In this document: piece after piece, positions 49,832 to 60,092 of the stretch
Position numbering within the stretch: position 1 is the first letter of the stretch
Layout of the letters: every line of letters begins with the position of its first letter
DNA from: Helicobacter muridarum
GTDB taxonomy: Bacteria > Campylobacterota > Campylobacteria > Campylobacterales > Helicobacteraceae
Length of the DNA: 64,000 bases
Reading direction: 5' to 3'
NCBI RefSeq assembly: GCF_000765805.2
Contig: NZ_JRPD02000002.1
Coordinates: forward strand, 1-64,000
Program-made: the position numbers and the translations under genes
Notes under the pieces: generated by a model
Database searches by the model: none
Seen by the model: only the letters and a program-made list of their open reading frames with translations
Told to the model about the DNA's origin: nothing

Positions 49832-50884
49832 ATGCTAAAAGTGGCAGTTCTTGGCGTTGGAGGCTATGGTGGTAGTGAGATATTGAGAATTTTACATGGA
49901 CACAAAGATGTAAGTATTACGCATTTTGGTGCTAATACTCAAGCAGGAGTTAATTTAAAACAAAGCCTTGGGCAATTTCGTGATATTTATGATAATGTTA
50001 TGGAAAAAAGCGATTTATCCCAAATTGCCAAAGACAATGATTGTATTATTGCTGCTACACCTCACGAATTTTTAGCTAGGACTCTAACTAAAGAGATTAT
50101 TAATGATTGTGTTGTTATTGATTTGTCGGCAGATTTTCGATTGAAGAATCCTAAGAAATACGAAGAATATTATCACTTCACTCATCCAAGCCCTGATTTG
50201 CTCCAAATCTCTGCATATGGTTTATGTGAGTTAAACAAAGAAAGCATTAAGAATTCAAATTTAATTGCTAATCCGGGTTGCTATCCTACTTGTAGCACAT
50301 TTAGCGTTTTGCCATTGCTTATGGCTGGGGTTATAGATAATTCTAGTATTATTATTGATGCAAAAAGTGGGGTTTCTGGAGCGGGTAGAAATACAAAACT
50401 AGATAGTAGCTTTTGCGAAGTTCATGAAAATATTAAGGCTTATGGATTATTAAATCATAGGCATATAGCTGAAATAGAACAGAATCTTTGCTCATTTTCT
50501 AATAACATAAATGAAATCAATATAACATTCACGCCTCATTTAATTCCTATGAATAGAGGAATTTTAATTACAGCGTATGCCAATCTCTCAAGTAAATATA
50601 GTTATATTACACAGGCTGATATAGATTCTATTTATGAGGAATTTTGTGCTGATAAATATTTCATCAGATATTTACGAGATAGCGCGCCTGAAACAAGATG
50701 GGTTAGAGGTAGCAACTTTGTAGATATTAGTGCGCGACTAGATGCTCGCAATAAGCGAGTAATCATGATGGGGGCTATTGATAATCTGGTAAAAGGTGCT
50801 TCAGGGGCAGCTATACAGAATCTTAATATTAGGTTTGGTTTTAGAGAACAGCAATCTTTAGATGAAATTGCTATTTTCCCTTAA
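49832..50884 (+). CDS. argC: N-acetyl-gamma-glutamyl-phosphate reductase
   Basis: The 350-aa NADPH-dependent reductase of arginine synthesis has a dinucleotide fold at the start (AVLGVGGYGGSEILRIL). The catalytic Cys lies in NPGCYPTCSTF, with SAKSGVSGAGRN-like DAKSGVSGAGRN, HRHIAEIEQ and the HLIPMNRGIL motif after it. AAGGA lies 7 bases before ATG. It stands alone; other arg genes are absent from the window apart from carA. It is convergent with ppk. Confidence 0.96.
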   Translation: MLKVAVLGVGGYGGSEILRILHGHKDVSITHFGANTQAGVNLKQSLGQFRDIYDNVMEKSDLSQIAKDNDCIIAATPHEFLARTLTKEIINDCVVIDLSADFRLKNPKKYEEYYHFTHPSPDLLQISAYGLCELNKESIKNSNLIANPGCYPTCSTFSVLPLLMAGVIDNSSIIIDAKSGVSGAGRNTKLDSSFCEVHENIKAYGLLNHRHIAEIEQNLCSFSNNINEINITFTPHLIPMNRGILITAYANLSSKYSYITQADIDSIYEEFCADKYFIRYLRDSAPETRWVRGSNFVDISARLDARNKRVIMMGAIDNLVKGASGAAIQNLNIRFGFREQQSLDEIAIFP

Positions 50885-50925
50885 TGAATTAGTTTAGCCT
50901 AGATTCTAAAAGTGAAATAAAAAGC

Positions 50926-53052
50926 CTATGACTCCCCCATCATTCTGTTAACTAACCTCTTAATTTTTTCGTCAACTTTCTTATTTGCATTGTATATTTT
51001 ATTTGCAATGTGTTCACATGTTTCTTGTGAATTTATTGCAACATCTTTTGCTGGGACTTTATAGTATTCTCCATCACTTTTTAACTCATATCTTTGTGAA
51101 GTATCTTTTAACTGCAAGTTTAAAATCTGCAATAGTTTATCAGCAATTTTTACTTCTGTTGCGGGAGTTAGAAGCTCTATGCGTCGCTCTAAATTCCTTG
51201 GCATAATGTCTGCACTTGAAAAATATATTGGCTCTTTAGCATTCTTGAAGTAGTAGATTCTAGCGTGCTCTAGGTATTTGCCTACGATAGAGTAGACATT
51301 AATATTTTCACTTATTTCTTTTATACCCGGCTTCAAACAGCAAATGCCACGAATTATCATATCTATCTTTACACCAGCTTGAGACGCTTTATATAGGGCA
51401 TTGATTATATCTGTATCAACGCATGCATTAGCTTTTATAATGATTCTGCCTTGCTCTTTTAGCATTGTCTCACCTGAAATTAGCTCTAGAAGTTTTTCCT
51501 TGATTTGTGTTGGAGCTGTATAGAGAGATTCTAATTTTGCATGTTTGGAGCTTCCTGTAGAGAGAGAATGAAAGAATTTCACAGCATCTTTAGCAAAGTT
51601 TCTATTTGCGCTTAAAAAGCTTATATCTGTATATATTTTTGCGGTTTGAGCATTGTAGTTTCCTGTCCCAAGATGGACATATTCATGCAATTTATCACCT
51701 TTTTTACGAATGACTAAAGCTATTTTTGCATGCACCTTTAGATTTGGTATACCATATATTACATGCGCCCCTGCAGATTCCAAAGACTTTGCCCAATGTA
51801 AATTATTTTCCTCATCGAATCTAGCTTTTAGCTCTACTAATACTGTTACTTGTTTGTTTTCTGTGGCTTCCATTAGGGCTTTTACAATTGGTGAATTTTT
51901 TCCAACTCTATATAATGTCATTCGAATAGATAAAACGTCTGGATCTTTTGCTGCTTGCTGTATGAAGTTAATTATAGAATCAAAGCTTTCATAAGGGTGA
52001 AATAATAATACATCGCCTTCATCAATACAATCAAAGATATTTATAGCATCATCTAGTGGAGGTAGAACTTTGGCTACATATTGGTATAATGCTAGATGGG
52101 TATATTCTTTTAATCCAATAATCTCCCAAAAAGAATTAAATCCTACAGGCGTTTGATGTTCATATACATCTTCTTTTGAGATTTTTATTTGTGCTTTCAC
52201 GAATTCTAGTAGTTTTTTATGTTCTGCTTGTTTTTGTGAAATACTTACTTCAAGTCGGACTATTTCACCCTTTTTACGAGATTTTAGCCCCTCACTCATT
52301 AACACGATAAAATCATCTGCCTCATCTTCTTCAATTTCCATATCAGCATTCCTTGTAACGCGAAAGGGCATATATGCAATGGTTTCGTATCCTTCAAATA
52401 ACTCATCTGCGAATTCCCCAACAATGCTCTCTGTAAAAACAAATGAGTTTTTATTTACTCTTACAAATCGTTTTAACACTCGTGGAATTCTTACCATGCC
52501 ATATTTGATTTCCCTAGTTTCCTTATTTTTTAGCATAACTGCAATGGCAAAGCTAAGGTTATTTAGGTGTGGGAATGGGTGGACAGAATCTACAACAATA
52601 GGAACTATAATTTGATATAGGTAATTTGTAAAATATTGATGTATATCTTGTTTGGTTTTTGTGTCTAAGTCTGCAAAATTTCGAAGTATTAACTTTTCTT
52701 TTGCTAGAGACTTTTTTATTTCATCATAAAGCATTGATATTTCTTGCTTTTCTCTATTGATATAGCTTCGAATCTCGCTTAGTTGCTCTAGTGGCGTTAG
52801 TTTATCAGCCCCACTCTCTCTTGTTCCATTGGCAAATAGTCTTTGTAATCCTGCTACTCGAATCATGTAAAATTCATCAAGATTTGTGCTGTAAATTGCA
52901 AGGAATTTTAGCCTCTCTAAAAGTGGTAACTTTGTATTTCTAGCCTCATTTAGCACTCTTGTATTAAATCGAAGCCAGCTTAACTCTCTATTAAAATAAT
53001 GCCCATTTTGATATGCTTCGTTTAATACATTTGATGTTTTCTCTTTTTGCAT
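50926..53052 (-). CDS. ppk: Polyphosphate kinase 1
   Basis: The 708-aa enzyme polymerises the gamma phosphate of ATP into polyphosphate. The N-terminal domain (FNRELSWLRFNTRVLNEA) is followed by the head domain and two PLD-like catalytic halves. The phosphorylated His lies in GIPNLKVHAKIALV, with HLGTGNYN and the second HARIYYFKN nearby. AAGGA lies 7 bases before ATG. Polyphosphate is important for stress survival and motility in this group. Cytosolic or membrane-associated. It is divergent from the peptidase gene. Confidence 0.96.
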   Translation of the reverse strand: MQKEKTSNVLNEAYQNGHYFNRELSWLRFNTRVLNEARNTKLPLLERLKFLAIYSTNLDEFYMIRVAGLQRLFANGTRESGADKLTPLEQLSEIRSYINREKQEISMLYDEIKKSLAKEKLILRNFADLDTKTKQDIHQYFTNYLYQIIVPIVVDSVHPFPHLNNLSFAIAVMLKNKETREIKYGMVRIPRVLKRFVRVNKNSFVFTESIVGEFADELFEGYETIAYMPFRVTRNADMEIEEDEADDFIVLMSEGLKSRKKGEIVRLEVSISQKQAEHKKLLEFVKAQIKISKEDVYEHQTPVGFNSFWEIIGLKEYTHLALYQYVAKVLPPLDDAINIFDCIDEGDVLLFHPYESFDSIINFIQQAAKDPDVLSIRMTLYRVGKNSPIVKALMEATENKQVTVLVELKARFDEENNLHWAKSLESAGAHVIYGIPNLKVHAKIALVIRKKGDKLHEYVHLGTGNYNAQTAKIYTDISFLSANRNFAKDAVKFFHSLSTGSSKHAKLESLYTAPTQIKEKLLELISGETMLKEQGRIIIKANACVDTDIINALYKASQAGVKIDMIIRGICCLKPGIKEISENINVYSIVGKYLEHARIYYFKNAKEPIYFSSADIMPRNLERRIELLTPATEVKIADKLLQILNLQLKDTSQRYELKSDGEYYKVPAKDVAINSQETCEHIANKIYNANKKVDEKIKRLVNRMMGES

Positions 53053-53191
53053 GTTTTGTTCCTTGTTACTATTAAACTTTGTATAATTTTACATTATTTC
53101 GACTTATCGAACTATTCTAAAACTTATAGCTTTGATTTAATCAATCACATTTAAGTATAATGTGAAGAATTTTGAATAAATAGGATTCATT

Positions 53192-54706
53192 ATGCTAAAT
53201 GAAATACTTCCAATATTTTATAAGCTAACTACAATTCCGCATGGCAGTGGTGATACGGCTCAAATGCAGTCATTTATAGAATCATTTGCTAAGAAGCATG
53301 GTTATGCGTTTAAGCATGATAAAGCTAGAAATCTCTTGGTATATAAGGAGGATAAAAAGCCTTTCATATGCTTACAAAGCCATTATGATATGGTTTGTGT
53401 TGGAGTGGCTATGAATAAATCTCCGCTTACATTGATTAGCAATAAAACTATCGATAATGGTATAGAGAAAACTTGGCTAAAGGCTCAAGATTCAAGTCTT
53501 GGTGCTGATAATGGTATGGGTATAGCAATTATGATGTATTTCATGACGCAAGGAGCAAATATTGAATTTCTATTTACCAATGATGAAGAAATTGGTATGA
53601 TAGGAGCAAAAAATCTTGAAATACCAATACAATCTAAGATATTAATCAATCTTGATTCTGAAGTGTTGGGCGAAATTACGGTTGGTTGTGCTGGTGGATT
53701 TGACTTCTCTTTTACAAGTGATTTTGAGACACAAGAAATAAATCCAGATTATTATTATTATGTATTACAAACATGTGGTTTTGCTGGAGGACATAGCGGG
53801 CTAGACATCAATAACACAAAGCCAGAATATCAAAATGCAATTTTATCTAGTACTGATTTTTTATATGAGATTGTACAATCTTATAAACAAACAGAATCTA
53901 ATATTGCTAATGCTCAAGAATTTTATATTATTAATTGGGAAGGAGGAGAGAAGCGAAATTCAATTCCTATTAACTCTAAGATTATCTTAGCTACATCAAA
54001 GCAATTAGATTTAGGGTTATTAAATGATAAATGTCCGCAGTTTTTTGGTGTGCAAGAGCTTGAAGAATATAGGAGCAATGATAAGCTTCATTCTGTTAAT
54101 GATACATTTCTAGATACCTTATACGCAGTTCCATTTGAGACTTTATATAGTGTAATTAAGAGTCTTAATATTGGTGTATTAGAATCCAAAGGAGAGTATG
54201 TTCAGAATTCTTTAAGTTTGTCTCATATATTTTTTGCAAATGGGCATCTTAAATTATCTTTTATGGGTAGGGCTAATACAAAAGCACTTTTGGATTCTAA
54301 TTTAGAGAATCTAAAGATAACTCTTGCTCAATCCTATAAAAATCAGATTCCAAATAGTGCTACATTTAAAATGAGTGAATACTATGTCCCTTGGGAGAAG
54401 CAAGAATCTAGCCTACTTGAATCTAGGGAATGTAATGATTCTAAGGAAATAATTGATTCTATGTTACATAGCATGCAAACAAATCTAGCTAGTATGGGAA
54501 TAAAGCCTAAAGTAGTTGAACTACATGCTGGGCTTGAATGTGGTGTGTTGCTTGCTTGCTTGCAGGAGATGGGGTTAAAGGATATTGTGGCGTTAAGCAT
54601 TGGTCCTACTATTAATTCACCACATTCGTTAAATGAATGTGTTTGGATAGAAAGTGTTGAGGTTATACTCTTAATACTAAGGGACTTTATATCTAAGTAT
54701 AAATAA
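53192..54706 (+). CDS. pepD: Aminoacyl-histidine dipeptidase (M20C, PepD-like)
   Basis: The 504-aa zinc peptidase of family M20 has metal and catalytic motifs LQSHYDMVC (His/Asp), SLGADNGMG (bridging Asp) and FTNDEEIGMIGA (catalytic Glu pair). A dimerisation lid domain spans about 190-390, and the C-terminal HAGLECGVL with PTINSPHSLNE supplies the last ligands. PepD enzymes cleave Xaa-His and other dipeptides in the cytosol. AGGAT lies 6 bases before ATG. The next gene begins 10 bases later. Confidence 0.92.
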   Translation: MLNEILPIFYKLTTIPHGSGDTAQMQSFIESFAKKHGYAFKHDKARNLLVYKEDKKPFICLQSHYDMVCVGVAMNKSPLTLISNKTIDNGIEKTWLKAQDSSLGADNGMGIAIMMYFMTQGANIEFLFTNDEEIGMIGAKNLEIPIQSKILINLDSEVLGEITVGCAGGFDFSFTSDFETQEINPDYYYYVLQTCGFAGGHSGLDINNTKPEYQNAILSSTDFLYEIVQSYKQTESNIANAQEFYIINWEGGEKRNSIPINSKIILATSKQLDLGLLNDKCPQFFGVQELEEYRSNDKLHSVNDTFLDTLYAVPFETLYSVIKSLNIGVLESKGEYVQNSLSLSHIFFANGHLKLSFMGRANTKALLDSNLENLKITLAQSYKNQIPNSATFKMSEYYVPWEKQESSLLESRECNDSKEIIDSMLHSMQTNLASMGIKPKVVELHAGLECGVLLACLQEMGLKDIVALSIGPTINSPHSLNECVWIESVEVILLILRDFISKYK

Positions 54707-54716
54707 GATTTATAAT

Positions 54717-56354
54717 ATGAATCAACTCTATTTTATCTCTGGTATGGTTCTAGCTTGCCTTAATTCTATACTTCTTTTTACATTAATTATTTTAATTTTT
54801 ACAGCATGCTCTCCGCTGACTTCTATGAATCACAGCATAAAATCAGAATATATGCCCGACTATAATACTTTTACAAGTCCTATAGCTACACCATATAAAG
54901 AGGAGTTGAAAGGCGATAAAGATGGAGCATTAATTATATCTGATGGCACTAGCGCATTGCTTCATAGATTGGCATTTGTGCAAATGGCAAAAACTAGCAT
55001 TGATATTCAAACCTATATCTATAAAAATGAACTTACATCAAAGCTTTTGCTCTATGAGCTATATAATGCGGCTAATCGAGGCGTTAAGATTCGAATCTTA
55101 ATTGATGATAATGGCATTTCATCTGATTTCTACGACATTATGAGATTAGATTCTCATGAAAATATTGAGGTTAGAATCTTTAATCCATATTTTTTTCGTT
55201 TTGGAATATTTCGTGTGTTTGAGGCATTGTTTGATTTTAGTCGCATTAATAAGCGCATGCACAATAAAATTTTTGTTTTTGATGATACGGCTCTTATTAC
55301 AGGTGGTAGGAATATTGGCGATGAATATTTTGATAATGCTAAGGTGAATTTTACAGATACAGATTTGTTATTTATTGGAAATATTGCTAAAGATGCTAAG
55401 GTGAATTTTGAGAAGTTTTGGAATTACAAGCGCAGCATTCCTGCAAATCTTTTTCCAAGCAAATTTGCTAAGTTAAGATACACAAAAAGAGCACAGAATC
55501 CAAAAGAACATGAGAAATTTCATATTGATGATTTTAATAGATTTTTGCAAGATATTGAGGATTTCAAGGCTAGGTATTATAACAAGGAATTTCATATTGC
55601 ATGGGGAGATGGAATCTTTCTAGCTGATTTGCCACATAAGGTTGATATGGACTATGACATGATTAAGACTCCAATCTTAGATACGCTTGTATATAACCTA
55701 AATAAAGCAAGACAATCTATAATCATTACCTCATCATATTTAGTCCCTGGTGCAGCAGCCCTTGATTCTTGGCAGAGATTTATAGAGCGCGGTGTAGATA
55801 TTGAGATTCTTACTAATTCTCTTGCTGCAATTGATGTAATACCTGTATATTCTCATTGGGAAAAATATCGAGATAAGTTAGTATTAATGGGGGTAAAAGT
55901 ATATGAATATCCAAATTTAACCAACCAAAAAGCAAAGCTAAAGAATAAATCCAAATTCTACAATATTCAAAAAAGTAAAGTTAGTTTGCATTCTAAGAGC
56001 ATGATAATTGATGAGAGCATAATAGCAGTTGGAAGTTTTAATCTTGATTATAGATCAGCTCTGTTAAATACAGAGAGTATTGTATTTTTTAAGAGCACGG
56101 AGCTAGCAAAAGAGCTTAAACAGATTACACAAACCCAAATGTCAGAATCCTATGCTATTGTGTGCAATTTAGATAAAAATAAATGTCATTGGGAGCTAAA
56201 AGTTAATTTAGATTCTAATAATACTTTAGAATCTAATTCAAATAATTCATTTGGTGCTAGACACGTGCAGAAATTCTATAGTCCACCAAATACAAGTTTG
56301 TTTCTTAGAATTTATAAGACATTAGCAAAGATAATGCCCGAAAAGTTATTATAG
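54717..56354 (+). CDS. Phospholipase D / cardiolipin synthase-like lipoprotein
   Basis: The 545-aa protein has two HKD active sites: HNKIFVFDDTALITGGRN (about 182-199) and HSKSMIIDESIIAVGSFNLDYR (about 422-443). The N-terminus is hydrophobic and ends at a lipobox-like FTACS (Cys31 from the first Met, or Cys22 from Met10), suggesting an exported lipoprotein rather than a classical two-helix Cls. H. pylori has a comparable PLD-family gene near HP0190. It may make cardiolipin or cleave phospholipids. The gap to pepD is 10 bases, so they are probably an operon. Confidence 0.85.
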   Translation: MNQLYFISGMVLACLNSILLFTLIILIFTACSPLTSMNHSIKSEYMPDYNTFTSPIATPYKEELKGDKDGALIISDGTSALLHRLAFVQMAKTSIDIQTYIYKNELTSKLLLYELYNAANRGVKIRILIDDNGISSDFYDIMRLDSHENIEVRIFNPYFFRFGIFRVFEALFDFSRINKRMHNKIFVFDDTALITGGRNIGDEYFDNAKVNFTDTDLLFIGNIAKDAKVNFEKFWNYKRSIPANLFPSKFAKLRYTKRAQNPKEHEKFHIDDFNRFLQDIEDFKARYYNKEFHIAWGDGIFLADLPHKVDMDYDMIKTPILDTLVYNLNKARQSIIITSSYLVPGAAALDSWQRFIERGVDIEILTNSLAAIDVIPVYSHWEKYRDKLVLMGVKVYEYPNLTNQKAKLKNKSKFYNIQKSKVSLHSKSMIIDESIIAVGSFNLDYRSALLNTESIVFFKSTELAKELKQITQTQMSESYAIVCNLDKNKCHWELKVNLDSNNTLESNSNNSFGARHVQKFYSPPNTSLFLRIYKTLAKIMPEKLL

Positions 56355-56548
56355 TAATATATTTGCTTTATTTCAAATTATTATTGTAAGATTTTTCTTA
56401 TTTTTTTTTAAATATTTTATATTGTTGTTTTAGCAAAAAGTCAGAGTCATTAATATGATAAGAAATATTACTAAATCCTTAGAATTATGAAAATAATCTA
56501 TAATATAAAATTAGTTTATAATTGTTTTTAATAAAACCTATGAATGAA

Positions 56549-58234
56549 CTAACTTTGTTTAAGCCTCTCTAATTTTGCTTCTAGCACCTCGAAATCCGAC
56601 TTTAGTTCCTCTATTTTTTGCATTTTTGCGACACTGCCAGCTAGATAGTTAGATGGAATTTGTATATCTAACAGTTCATTGGTATAGATAATGTTTTCTC
56701 CACTTTTTTTGTAAATTTCTGATAGATGTTCAAAACCCTTTATTGAGAAGAAATAACAATATAGTCCAATTGCTTCATTTTTGCTTTTTAGCCTTAAGGT
56801 TAATATTCCAGCATTTGCTACAGCTATAAAGTTGCTTACATTTTCGCCTAGAATGGTCATCTTAGGCATTATTCCGCGAAGTGATAGCAATATATCATAG
56901 GGTTGTAAGCGATATTTGTAAATCTTTTGCGTATCTCCACTAGTCTTTTTATTTTGGAAATGTGCACTAAATCCACATGGGGAAAAATCTGCAATCCCAA
57001 TGTCATAATACTCAATATTACTATCTTTATTGCTACCATAAACCCTCTGACCTCTAAATACCTTTATTCCTATATCACCAAGTCGCAATGAATCTACATC
57101 TCTTTGTGAATTAGAGAGATAATAGCTAGCGCGCAAATCGTTGATTTTTATCTCTTCTATGCTAGTTAACTTAGAGTATTGTGTCTCTCTTTTATTTTTA
57201 AAAAGTTCTGATATCTCTTGGATTCTTACTAATTGATTATATTTGCCATCTTTAATAAAAAAATGCGGATTATTAGCATTAATATGAAATATGTTTTTAT
57301 TGTTATGCGATATGATTAATATTGAAAAGTCGTGAGATTGATGTGGAAAAATATTTTTTGGCAGTTCTATAACTGCTTCTAACATCTGGTCTTGGACTAA
57401 TCGCTCTCTTAACTTCTCTTCTAAAAAGCTTTTTTGTAGAGTTTGATTTCTTACAATGAAAACTCCGCGATGCTTTAGATGAGATAAGGCATGGGTTAAG
57501 AATGCTAGCTCTGGATAGTTTTTTGCTAGCATGCCTGTTTTACTAAATCTTTCATCTTCTTTTAATTGTTCTATGCCCATGTGAATATATAGTGGAGGGT
57601 TACATATTACTTTATCAAATACTCTTAACTTGTCTTGATCCTTAAAAAGCGGCTTGCGCAATATATCATTTACAAATAGTTTATACTCTTTAATGCCGCT
57701 AAAACGTGCAATAAGTTTTGCTATGTTTGAAAGCTTTGAATCTAACTCTTCTCCATATAGTGTTATGTATGGATTTTTGCTTCCAATGGATAAGAAAATG
57801 CTGCCAATACCATAGCATGGATTATAGACGCATTCCCCATTATGTAATTCTAGGAGCATTATAAGGAGTTCGTTTACTTCTTTGGGCGTGGAATAATAAT
57901 ATAGCTTATTTGTAGTTCTTTTTTGTGATATGATGTGTAGAAATTGTTCTATATCAGATATTTCAATACGACTTGAGTATATAACTTTTAGCACTTTTAG
58001 GATATTTAATGTTTTGCTGATTGGAATATATAGTTCATCACCTATTTGCTCACGCAATTCAAATTCAAATTCTTCTTTTATAGGTTTTCTCTTATGTGCT
58101 TTTATAATTAACTCGGAGATATTTTCTTGTTTCTCCTTATGAAATACAAACAGCTCAAGCATGATGTTTACTACATCTAATATATCAGAATGATATTGTT
58201 TAATATAATCAAAACAATCAAGTAATTTTTTCAC
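56549..58234 (-). CDS. Solitary type I-like DNA methylase with fused specificity domain
   Basis: The protein has 561 aa from GTG 58234, with GGGGA 6 bases upstream; a TTG at 58246 also fits. A helical N-terminus (about 1-115) precedes an adenine methylase core. Motif I is VYNPCYGIGSIFLS, where DxxxGxG is usual but the first Asp is Asn. Motif IV is CNPPL (catalytic NPPx). Then comes a TRD-like half (about 370-535: SLRLGDIGIKVFRGQRV, YDILLSLRG, IQIPS) and a C-terminal coiled coil (KIEELKSDFEVLEAKLERL), as in HsdS. No hsdR or separate hsdS lies in the window. It may be an orphan methylase or part of a type IIG/BREX-like remnant; activity uncertain. Confidence 0.75.
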   Translation of the reverse strand: MKKLLDCFDYIKQYHSDILDVVNIMLELFVFHKEKQENISELIIKAHKRKPIKEEFEFELREQIGDELYIPISKTLNILKVLKVIYSSRIEISDIEQFLHIISQKRTTNKLYYYSTPKEVNELLIMLLELHNGECVYNPCYGIGSIFLSIGSKNPYITLYGEELDSKLSNIAKLIARFSGIKEYKLFVNDILRKPLFKDQDKLRVFDKVICNPPLYIHMGIEQLKEDERFSKTGMLAKNYPELAFLTHALSHLKHRGVFIVRNQTLQKSFLEEKLRERLVQDQMLEAVIELPKNIFPHQSHDFSILIISHNNKNIFHINANNPHFFIKDGKYNQLVRIQEISELFKNKRETQYSKLTSIEEIKINDLRASYYLSNSQRDVDSLRLGDIGIKVFRGQRVYGSNKDSNIEYYDIGIADFSPCGFSAHFQNKKTSGDTQKIYKYRLQPYDILLSLRGIMPKMTILGENVSNFIAVANAGILTLRLKSKNEAIGLYCYFFSIKGFEHLSEIYKKSGENIIYTNELLDIQIPSNYLAGSVAKMQKIEELKSDFEVLEAKLERLKQS

Positions 58235-58339
58235 AAAAATCCCCAAGTGTTAGTAGCATTACAGAAGCTTCTGTAAGTTTAAAGTTTGCTAATTTTTCGA
58301 ATATATTATATCTCAAATTTTTATGTAAGAAATTCACTA

Positions 58340-59626
58340 TTATTGAAGTAGGAGGGATTCAGCTAATATTAGCACTTCATCAGGCGTTATGAGTTTCATG
58401 CAATTATGGTGAGAGAGTGGGCATACTCTCTTTTTGCATGGCATACAGGGGAGATTTTTTTTTAAAACAATACTAGAATCAATGCTTATTGTTTCTGTGT
58501 TTGATTCTATTTCAAGTTTTAAAACTTGATGTTTTTTGCTTGTGGATAAGTTGTTTGTAATGTTTTTGTTGCAGTTTGTGTATTTGTTCTTTGTATTTGG
58601 CATGAATTGTTCTTGGTAATATTTGGGATTCCAAGGTGCACACCAAGATAGTGGCATAGGACCAAAGAATATAATACTAGGTATTTCTAGAGCTTTAACA
58701 ATATGCATAGTGCCACTATCATTACCAATATATAAAGAGCATTGTTTTAGTGAATAAATTAAATTTTGAATTGTGGTTTTTCCTGTTAGATTTTGTAATC
58801 TATTATGATGTTTTTTGTGTAATATATTTAGTATTCTATTCTCTATGTGTTTATTATATTCTTCTTCGCTTTTTGTGCCATAGATTCTAACTATATATCC
58901 CTTATTGATTAAAGTCATGGATATTTCACTAAAATATTCTGGAAGCCACATTTTTGATTTTCCATAGCTAGCGCCAGGGCTTATAGCAATAATTGGCACA
59001 TCAGACATTTTTCTTTGTTCTTTAATCTCTTGGTTTGGTATATATAACTTACCAATTTGTGAGAAAAGCTTATTTTGTAGATTACTTGCGTTAGGATTAG
59101 CTATATAGTTAATCTTGTCTAGGTTTATCTCTTCAAAGAATGAAGCAGGTAAAATGGGCAAAATAAGATTAGCATAGTTTAAAACTTGGTGATTACAAGC
59201 AGGTGGGCGTCCGCTTTTAAACTTAATAAGATGCGTAAGAATAAATTTGCGCACACCAAATACATTTCTATCTCCATAGCCTATTTTCATGCCCACTTTA
59301 ATTTTTGAGAGCAACATTGCAGAGAAAAGATTATTTTGTGCAGTCAATGCACAATCAAGTTTTAGATTTGATTGTTCTAGGTAAGTATTAATGCTAGTAG
59401 CTAGTGCATTTATAGAATCAATCCTTTTTATAACGTTAATGGCTTTTTTACTATCATCTATAAATATTTTCATTATATATTCATTTTCACAAAAAAGACC
59501 TGTGCTTATATCATTCCCTACTAAAATACATTTCATATTGGGATATACTTTATTTATTAATCTAATAGTTGGCATAAACATAACTGTATCACCTAGCCAA
59601 TTAGGGAGTCTTATGAGAATATTCAT
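58340..59626 (-). CDS. waaF: LPS heptosyltransferase (GT9, WaaF-like)
   Basis: The 428-aa GT-B enzyme adds the second heptose to the LPS inner core. Motifs: NILIRLPNWLGDTVMFMPT at the start, ISPGASYGKSKMWLPEYF in the middle and LYIGNDSGTMHIVKALEIPSIIFFGP near the C-terminal half, all typical of WaaF. A Cys-rich end (CMPCKKRVCPLSHHNC) is common in the group. I chose ATG 59626, 6 bases after AAGG, over TTG 59632. A basic insert at about 335-385 (KNKYTNCNKNITNN) lengthens it beyond the usual about 350 aa. Cytosolic face of the inner membrane. Confidence 0.93.
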   Translation of the reverse strand: MNILIRLPNWLGDTVMFMPTIRLINKVYPNMKCILVGNDISTGLFCENEYIMKIFIDDSKKAINVIKRIDSINALATSINTYLEQSNLKLDCALTAQNNLFSAMLLSKIKVGMKIGYGDRNVFGVRKFILTHLIKFKSGRPPACNHQVLNYANLILPILPASFFEEINLDKINYIANPNASNLQNKLFSQIGKLYIPNQEIKEQRKMSDVPIIAISPGASYGKSKMWLPEYFSEISMTLINKGYIVRIYGTKSEEEYNKHIENRILNILHKKHHNRLQNLTGKTTIQNLIYSLKQCSLYIGNDSGTMHIVKALEIPSIIFFGPMPLSWCAPWNPKYYQEQFMPNTKNKYTNCNKNITNNLSTSKKHQVLKLEIESNTETISIDSSIVLKKNLPCMPCKKRVCPLSHHNCMKLITPDEVLILAESLLLQ

Positions 59627-60092
59627 TTGCAACCTTATTAATAAGCTATGATTCTATAATCTGCCCATAATTAATAAATTTTGTATTTTATATAGAATTG
59701 AATATCTAATTAGCTAATAACTTAGTAAAAATAATAGCAGACTTTAGCTTAATATAGCTTACATTAATATAGTGGGTCTATTCAAACTTTTGTATTTTAA
59801 TTCTAAGTTAAGTTTTTTCATTTTTCTTAAATTGGACAATAATAAACAAAAATTTTCAGCATTATTAAATATTTAATGTGATTTTTAGCAGAATCAAATC
59901 TAACATTAATAAGAATGAATAATGTTACTATTAAATTGCTAATATGGCATTTATATTACTATAAGTTACATTTGAAAATTTCAAAACACAATTACATGAT
60001 AGCTAACTAAGCAAGTAAGTAATTTTTATAGTAAAGTTTAAAATTCAAAGCCAGAGAGAGTGCTTTAGAGATTTAATATAAGGAAATAATGT
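59627..60092. other. Divergent regulatory region between waaF and hydA
   Basis: These 466 AT-rich bases carry the promoters for both directions. Apart from the dyad at 59901-59927 and the hydA ribosome binding site AAGGA (60080-60084), no coding frame or RNA gene was recognised. Confidence 0.6.
59901..59927. promoter_or_regulatory. Dyad TAACATTA-N11-TAATGTTA upstream of hydABC (candidate nickel-regulator site)
   Basis: Perfect 8-base inverted arms at 59901-59908 and 59920-59927 are separated by 11 bases. H. pylori NikR sites have the form TATWATT-N11-AATWATA, so the spacing agrees while the outer bases differ. It lies about 165 bases before the start of a nickel enzyme operon. A NikR role is plausible but unproven; another dimeric regulator would also fit. 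Confidence 0.4.

Noticed and set aside
56395-56420. T9 run after the PLD-like gene as a terminator
   Set aside because: No stable GC-containing stem precedes the T-tract.
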